Source: Kocuria sp.
Lineage (GTDB): Bacteria; Actinomycetota; Actinomycetes; Actinomycetales; Micrococcaceae
Assembly: GCF_030530945.1 (NCBI RefSeq)
Contig: NZ_JAUMTZ010000008.1
Location: 1 to 61,530 of the forward strand
Direction of reading: 5' to 3'
Length of the DNA stretch: 61,530 bases
Shown: piece after piece, positions 57,832-61,530 of the stretch
Position numbering within the stretch: position 1 is the stretch's first letter
Layout of the letters: each line of letters starts with the position of its first letter
Position numbers and translations under genes: made by a program
Notes under the pieces: generated by a model
What the model saw: only the letters and a program-made list of their open reading frames with translations
The model's database searches: none
What the model was told of the DNA's origin: nothing

Positions 57832-58845
57832 TCAGTGCTCGTCGCGGGAGTGCCTGCGCAGGATGTCGCGGGTGCGGTTGACGTCGTCGCGCATCTGGAA
57901 CACCAGGGCGTCGATGCCGCGGTAGGCCACCATGCCCCGCAGCCGCTCCACGAACTCCACCACCACGGTCTGCCCGTAGAGGTCGAAGTCCTCCACGGCC
58001 TCCTCGGGCCGGTCGATCACGTGCGCCTCGACCTGCCGGGTGACACCGTCGAAGGTGGGGTTGGAGCCCACGGAGATGGCGGTGGGCCACCGGGTGCCGT
58101 CCTGGTCCACGAGCCACCCGGCGTACACGCCGTCCGCGGGAACGAAGCCCGTGGCCGCGGGCGCGAGGTTCGCCGTGGGGAAGCCGAGCTGACGGCCCCG
58201 CGCCGCTCCGTGGACCACCTCGCCGCGCATGCGGTGCGGGCGGCCCAGCAGCCGGGCCGCGCCCTCGATGTCCCCGGCCTCCAGGCACGAGCGCACCCAG
58301 GTGGAGGAGCACCGGCGGTCCTCGCGACGGCTCTCGGCACCGGCGCGGGCGCCGTCGCCACCAGCGGGGGTGCCGGGGACGTCCTGCACGACCACCACGT
58401 CGAAGCCGTGCTCGCGCCCCAGCTCGGTGATGGCGCCGAGGTCCCCGGAGTTGTTCCGGCCAAGCCGGACGTCCGAGCCGATGACCAGCGACACGGCGCC
58501 GAGCGGGCGCACGAGGTAGTCCACCACGAAGCTCTCGGGACTCAGCTCGGAGAACTCGAGGCTGTAGGGCAGCACGAGCACCGCGTCCACGCCGGTCTGC
58601 TCCAGCGCGTCCAGCTTGTCCTCGAGACCCATGATGAGACCGGGGTGCGAGTCGGGACGGTGCACGAGGGCCGGGTGGGGGTCGAAGGTGACCACCACGG
58701 AGCGCGCACCGCGCTGCTCGGCGGTCTCCAGCAGGCGCGCGAAGACCTCCTGGTGGCCGCGGTGGACACCGTCGAAGTTGCCGATGCTCACCACGGAGGG
58801 ACCGAACCCCGGCGTGACCTCGTCCAGGCTTCTCCAGCGAATCAC
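57832..58845 (-). CDS. ribF: Bifunctional riboflavin kinase / FAD synthetase
   Basis: 337 aa. The N-terminal FMN adenylyltransferase domain has GNFDGVHRGHQ at 22-32. The C-terminal flavokinase domain has GRQLGFPTANL and the DGVYAGWL motif. An unusual Gly/Ala/Arg-rich insertion (about residues 155-175) sits before the STWVRSCLEAGDIEGAARLLG block, which normally reads SS(T/R)IR; the Trp in STWVR is an uncommon variant. GTG at 58845 has GAGGAG 4 bases upstream. Makes FMN and FAD from riboflavin. Confidence 0.95.
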   Translation of the reverse strand: MIRWRSLDEVTPGFGPSVVSIGNFDGVHRGHQEVFARLLETAEQRGARSVVVTFDPHPALVHRPDSHPGLIMGLEDKLDALEQTGVDAVLVLPYSLEFSELSPESFVVDYLVRPLGAVSLVIGSDVRLGRNNSGDLGAITELGREHGFDVVVVQDVPGTPAGGDGARAGAESRREDRRCSSTWVRSCLEAGDIEGAARLLGRPHRMRGEVVHGAARGRQLGFPTANLAPAATGFVPADGVYAGWLVDQDGTRWPTAISVGSNPTFDGVTRQVEAHVIDRPEEAVEDFDLYGQTVVVEFVERLRGMVAYRGIDALVFQMRDDVNRTRDILRRHSRDEH

Positions 58846-58890
58846 AGTTCTCCTCGATGTCTTCCGGGTGGGTGACGCAACGGGTAGAGC

Positions 58891-59358
58891 CTACCGCTCC
58901 GGGCGTGAGGGCCGCGTCAGCCACAGCCACACGAGACCCACCACGGGCAGCACGAGCGGCACGTAGCCGTACCCCTGGCCGAAGTGGGACCACACGCTGG
59001 CCTTGGGGAACAGGCCGGGATCGGCCACGCTCAGCAGCCCCACTCCCAGGACGCCCACGAGCTCCGCGCCCACCGCCCAGGTGGCCACGCGGTGCCACCC
59101 GGCACCCGTCCGGGACAGCGCCACGGTGGCCAGCACGTAGATGGCCGCCGAGAGCGTGGAGAGCAGGATCGCCACCGGCGCCACGCCGAACTCCGTGACC
59201 AGCTGGTACAGGGAGCGCACGCCCGCGGAGAGGGAGAACACCCAGTACACGACGATCAGCACCCGCCCGAAGCCCGAGCTCTTGCGGTCCGTGCGCCGGG
59301 GCCCGGAGCGGCCGAAGCGCTGCTGCAGGGTGCTGTGGGAGGACTCGCGATCCATCAT
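58891..59358 (-). CDS. Four-helix membrane protein, function unknown
   Basis: 155 aa. A basic N-terminal 30 residues precede four hydrophobic helices (about 32-52, 60-82, 90-110, 130-150). ATG at 59358 is preceded by AGGAC; the adjacent ATG 59355 is equally possible. No motif recognised. It lies between ribF and another small membrane protein, both on the truB-ribF transcript, and may form a pair with it. Confidence 0.75.
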   Translation of the reverse strand: MMDRESSHSTLQQRFGRSGPRRTDRKSSGFGRVLIVVYWVFSLSAGVRSLYQLVTEFGVAPVAILLSTLSAAIYVLATVALSRTGAGWHRVATWAVGAELVGVLGVGLLSVADPGLFPKASVWSHFGQGYGYVPLVLPVVGLVWLWLTRPSRPER

Positions 59359-59398
59359 GGTCCTTTCGGGGACGGGCGGAACGGCCGCCCGGGGCGGC

Positions 59399-59770
59399 TC
59401 ACTGGTAGTAGTAGATGAAATTCATGCGGTAGACCATCACGACCACCACGGGCCCAGCGGCCGCGAGGATCAGCGTGGACCAGCGGGAGCGCTCCACCAG
59501 CGACCACACGAACGTGCCGGCCGGGATCAGCAGCGCGGTGAGCAGGTAGCCCCAGTACTCCAGCAGGCTGCCGGAGGCCGCGGGCCCCAGGACGGGCAGC
59601 AGCACGGAGCCCACGCAGTAGACCAGCAGGAACGCCTCGAGCACCAGCACGGATCCCTGGGTCCAGTCGTCCGGCGCGCGACCGCGCAGCGCCTGCACCA
59701 GGCAGACCACGCAGGAAAGAGCTCCCAGGACCACGGAGGCCCAGAACCAGCCGTCGTATCCCCACAGCAT
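59399..59770 (-). CDS. Four-helix membrane protein, function unknown
   Basis: 123 aa, almost entirely hydrophobic: helices at about 5-27, 42-60, 70-88 and 98-115, ending in a tyrosine-rich tail (NFIYYYQ). ATG at 59770 lies 3 bases after the truB stop codon with a weak binding site, implying translational coupling to truB. No known family recognised. Together with the next gene it could be a two-component membrane pair. Confidence 0.75.
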   Translation of the reverse strand: MLWGYDGWFWASVVLGALSCVVCLVQALRGRAPDDWTQGSVLVLEAFLLVYCVGSVLLPVLGPAASGSLLEYWGYLLTALLIPAGTFVWSLVERSRWSTLILAAAGPVVVVMVYRMNFIYYYQ

Positions 59771-59773
59771 GAC

Positions 59774-60850
59774 CTATGCCTCCATTCCGTCCGTACGCCG
59801 GTCCGGGAGCACGTCCGCGACGACGTCCCCGGCAGCGGCGCCCGCGGAGAAGCGGGTTCCCACGGTGATCCCCAGGACCGAGGTGGCGTACCTCTTCCCG
59901 GCTCCCCCGCGGTTCTCGGCGAGGGCCACCAGGGTGCCGTCCGGTGCGAAGCACGCCACCGTGGCGCCGGGACCCGCGCCACCCAGGACCTCGTCCGGGG
60001 TGGCGGTGATCCGCCGGCCGTGCGAGAGGTCCGTGGCCTGCTCCGCGTCCAGCTCCCGCACCGGGAACAGCCTCCGGGCAGCCTCCGCGATCGGCAGGGT
60101 GGCCACGGTGCCGCCCGCCGCGACCTGCTCACCCAGCTCCTCCAGGGTGTGGGCCTGATCCAGGGTGAAGGAGCCCACGCGCGTGCGGCGCAGGGACGTG
60201 AGGTGGCCCCCCACTCCGAGTGCCTCCCCCATGTCCCGGGCCAGCGCGCGGATGTAGGTCCCGGAGGAGCACGTGACGGTGGCGGCCACGTCGATGCACC
60301 CGGGTGCGTCCCCGTCTGCCGCCACACGCTCCACGTAGTGGACCTCGAAGGAGCTCACGGTCACCGGGCGGGCCCCGAGCGTCACGTCCTCGCCGTTGCG
60401 CACCCGCGCGTAGGAGCGCTGCCCGTCCACCTTGATGGCGCTCACGGCGGAGGGCACCTGCTGGATCTCACCCGTGAGCTCCGCGACCGCCGCCGTGAGA
60501 CGCTCGTCCGTGACCCCCGCCAGCTGCTGGCGCGAGGCCGTGCGCGTGACCTCCCCCTCGGCGTCGTCCGTCACGGTGGCCGCGCCCAGGCGGATGCCCG
60601 CGCGGTAGGTCTTGTCCGTGCCGGTCACGTACGTGAGCAGCTTGGTGGCCTTCTCCACGCCGAGCACCAGCACGCCCGACGCCGCCGGGTCCAGTGTTCC
60701 GGCATGACCCACCTTCCGGGTGCCCGCGAGCCGCCGCATCCGCGAGACGACGTCGTGGGAGGTCCAGCCCAGCGGCTTGTCCACGACGACGAGCCCGGCC
60801 ACCCTCGGCAGGGAGGGGGCCGGGCTCGGGACGTCCTGTCCTGGTGCCAC
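59774..60850 (-). CDS. truB: tRNA pseudouridine-55 synthase
   Basis: 358 aa. The catalytic Asp54 is in GHAGTLDPAASGVL; VVDKPLGWTSHDVV precedes it. A C-terminal PUA-like domain (about 240-340) matches the actinobacterial TruB form. GTG at 60850 is taken as start; it is 6 bases after rbfA. The C-terminus (VLPDRRTDGMEA) is a short extension. Confidence 0.95.
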   Translation of the reverse strand: MAPGQDVPSPAPSLPRVAGLVVVDKPLGWTSHDVVSRMRRLAGTRKVGHAGTLDPAASGVLVLGVEKATKLLTYVTGTDKTYRAGIRLGAATVTDDAEGEVTRTASRQQLAGVTDERLTAAVAELTGEIQQVPSAVSAIKVDGQRSYARVRNGEDVTLGARPVTVSSFEVHYVERVAADGDAPGCIDVAATVTCSSGTYIRALARDMGEALGVGGHLTSLRRTRVGSFTLDQAHTLEELGEQVAAGGTVATLPIAEAARRLFPVRELDAEQATDLSHGRRITATPDEVLGGAGPGATVACFAPDGTLVALAENRGGAGKRYATSVLGITVGTRFSAGAAAGDVVADVLPDRRTDGMEA

Positions 60851-60855
60851 CGGTG

Positions 60856-61314
60856 TCAGTCCCGCGGCGTGTTCTCGGACCCGGCGGCGTCGGCCTCGTC
60901 AGAGGTGCGGTAGGCATCCTCCCCCGCCGCGTACGCCGCGCCCTGGGCCTGCTCGGCCACCTGGGCGTCCTTCTCCCGCGCCGTGCGCAGGAGGTCCTCC
61001 AGGCGCGCGGCGTCCGCGGGGATCTCGTCTGCCACGAACGTGAGCGTGGGGGTCAGCCGGGCGGTGATGTTCTTGCCCACCTCGGCGCGCAGCACACCCT
61101 TGGCAGACTCCAGGGCGCGTGCCGTCTCGGCGCGCTGCTCCTCGTCCCCGTACACGGTGTAGTACAGCGTGGCGTGCTGCAGGTCGTTGGTCACGCGGGC
61201 GTCCGTGACCGTCACGAAACCGACGCGGGGGTCCTTGATCCTGCGTTCGAGAGCCTGGGCGACGATCACCTTGATGCGATCGGCCAGGCGGGCGGCGCGT
61301 GCGGCGTCGGCCAT
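60856..61314 (-). CDS. rbfA: Ribosome-binding factor A
   Basis: 152 aa KH-like fold protein for 30S maturation. RIKVIVAQALERRIKDPRVGFVTVTD is the family start (first 35 residues), and LRAEVGKNITARLTPTLTFVAD follows. ATG at 61314 has GAGGAG 7 bases upstream. The C-terminal 40 residues are Ala/Glu-rich and variable. infB, which normally precedes it, would lie beyond the right edge. Confidence 0.96.
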   Translation of the reverse strand: MADAARAARLADRIKVIVAQALERRIKDPRVGFVTVTDARVTNDLQHATLYYTVYGDEEQRAETARALESAKGVLRAEVGKNITARLTPTLTFVADEIPADAARLEDLLRTAREKDAQVAEQAQGAAYAAGEDAYRTSDEADAAGSENTPRD

Positions 61315-61419
61315 GGTGGAACTCCTCGTGTTCTGGCAGCACCGGGGGCGCTGCGAAATCCTGGGGTCGGCGCACCGGGCACGCCCGCGTGAAGCGGGGC
61401 ACCCCGGGGCGCCGGCTGT
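61315..61419 (-). other. Region upstream of rbfA, no gene seen
   Basis: About 100 bases containing the rbfA ribosome binding site and no recognisable end of infB, which should be close. The sequence is of normal composition up to about 61419. Confidence 0.4.
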
Positions 61420-61530
61420 GCGGGCCGGGGGGGCGCGGCCCCCCCCCCCGGGGCCGCCGGCCCCCCCCCCCCCGGCGGCGGGGGGGCCCCCCCCCCCCCC
61501 CCCCCGGGGGGGGGGGGGCCGCGGGGGGCG
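61420..61530. other. G/C-only tail, probable sequencing or assembly artefact
   Basis: After the last T at 61419 the final 111 bases contain no A or T, with runs of up to about twenty C and more than ten G. No coding frame or repeat pattern explains it. It most likely reflects low-quality contig-end sequence. Confidence 0.75.

Noticed and set aside
1..61530. tRNA genes, CRISPR arrays, insertion sequences, prophage or plasmid functions
   Set aside because: Reading both strands I found no cloverleaf with a CCA/T-loop signature, no regular repeat-spacer series, and no transposase, integrase or replication protein motif. A tRNA scan could still reveal something missed by eye.

Overview
The window is ordinary core chromosome of a high-GC actinobacterium. 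Gene content and order (rrn–tyrS–apt/mpg–argHG–argRFDBJC, pheST, infC-rpmI-rplT, hisCBHA, lexA next to a LysM gene, hflX–dinG, dapF–miaA–miaB–recX–recA–clgR–cinA–pgsA–ftsK–rnj–dapA–dapB–pnp–rpsO–ribF–truB–rbfA) fit Micrococcaceae. My best guess is a Kocuria-like organism; that is inference from synteny and base composition, not a database match. Almost all genes are on the minus strand. There is no prophage, insertion sequence, CRISPR array, tRNA or rRNA gene that I can see.

Layout from left to right. (1) 1-444: promoter and leader of an rRNA operon that would start beyond the left edge, then tyrS terminator hairpins. (2) 445-6866: tyrS, a HelR/HelD-type RNA polymerase recycling ATPase, apt, mpg, argH. 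(3) 7017-16631: arginine biosynthesis. argG/argH and argCJBDFR are two transcription units, each headed by a pair of ARG-box-like operators for the ArgR encoded here; an acyl-CoA ligase and an ankyrin-repeat gene sit between them. (4) 16716-23622: a quinone oxidoreductase, a membrane protein, pheST, a NUDIX hydrolase and a SpoU RNA methyltransferase. (5) 23631-25620: infC-rpmI-rplT with an AUU-started infC and a structured leader carrying an intrinsic terminator and a competing antiterminator arm. (6) 26203-30562: his genes with the bisubstrate isomerase priA. (7) 30572-34223: lexA, a divergent LysM gene with SOS boxes between them, and dinG. (8) 34220-42479: hflX, a methyltransferase, dapF, miaA, miaB, recX, recA. 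(9) 42800-61314: clgR, cinA (C-terminal type), pgsA, ftsK, rnj, dapA, dapB, an M16 protease, pnp, rpsO, mtnN, an aldo/keto reductase, ribF, truB, rbfA. (10) 61420-61530: a stretch of only G and C that looks like an assembly artefact.

How the genes work together. Arginine synthesis from glutamate is nearly complete (ArgJ makes argA unnecessary; carAB is not here). DapA, DapB and DapF serve lysine and cell-wall diaminopimelate. LexA, RecA, RecX, DinG and the LysM protein form an SOS group. InfC, L35, L20, S15, PNPase, RNase J, RbfA, TruB, MiaA/MiaB, HflX and RNA methyltransferases form a translation/RNA group. Genes are tightly packed: at least ten adjacent pairs share a 4-base GTGA or ATGA stop/start overlap, implying translational coupling.

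The most interesting signals are regulatory: the infC leader, the regularly spaced SOS-box array, the paired ARG boxes, several apparently leaderless genes, and long GC-only hairpins. I did not find a clearly new protein system.
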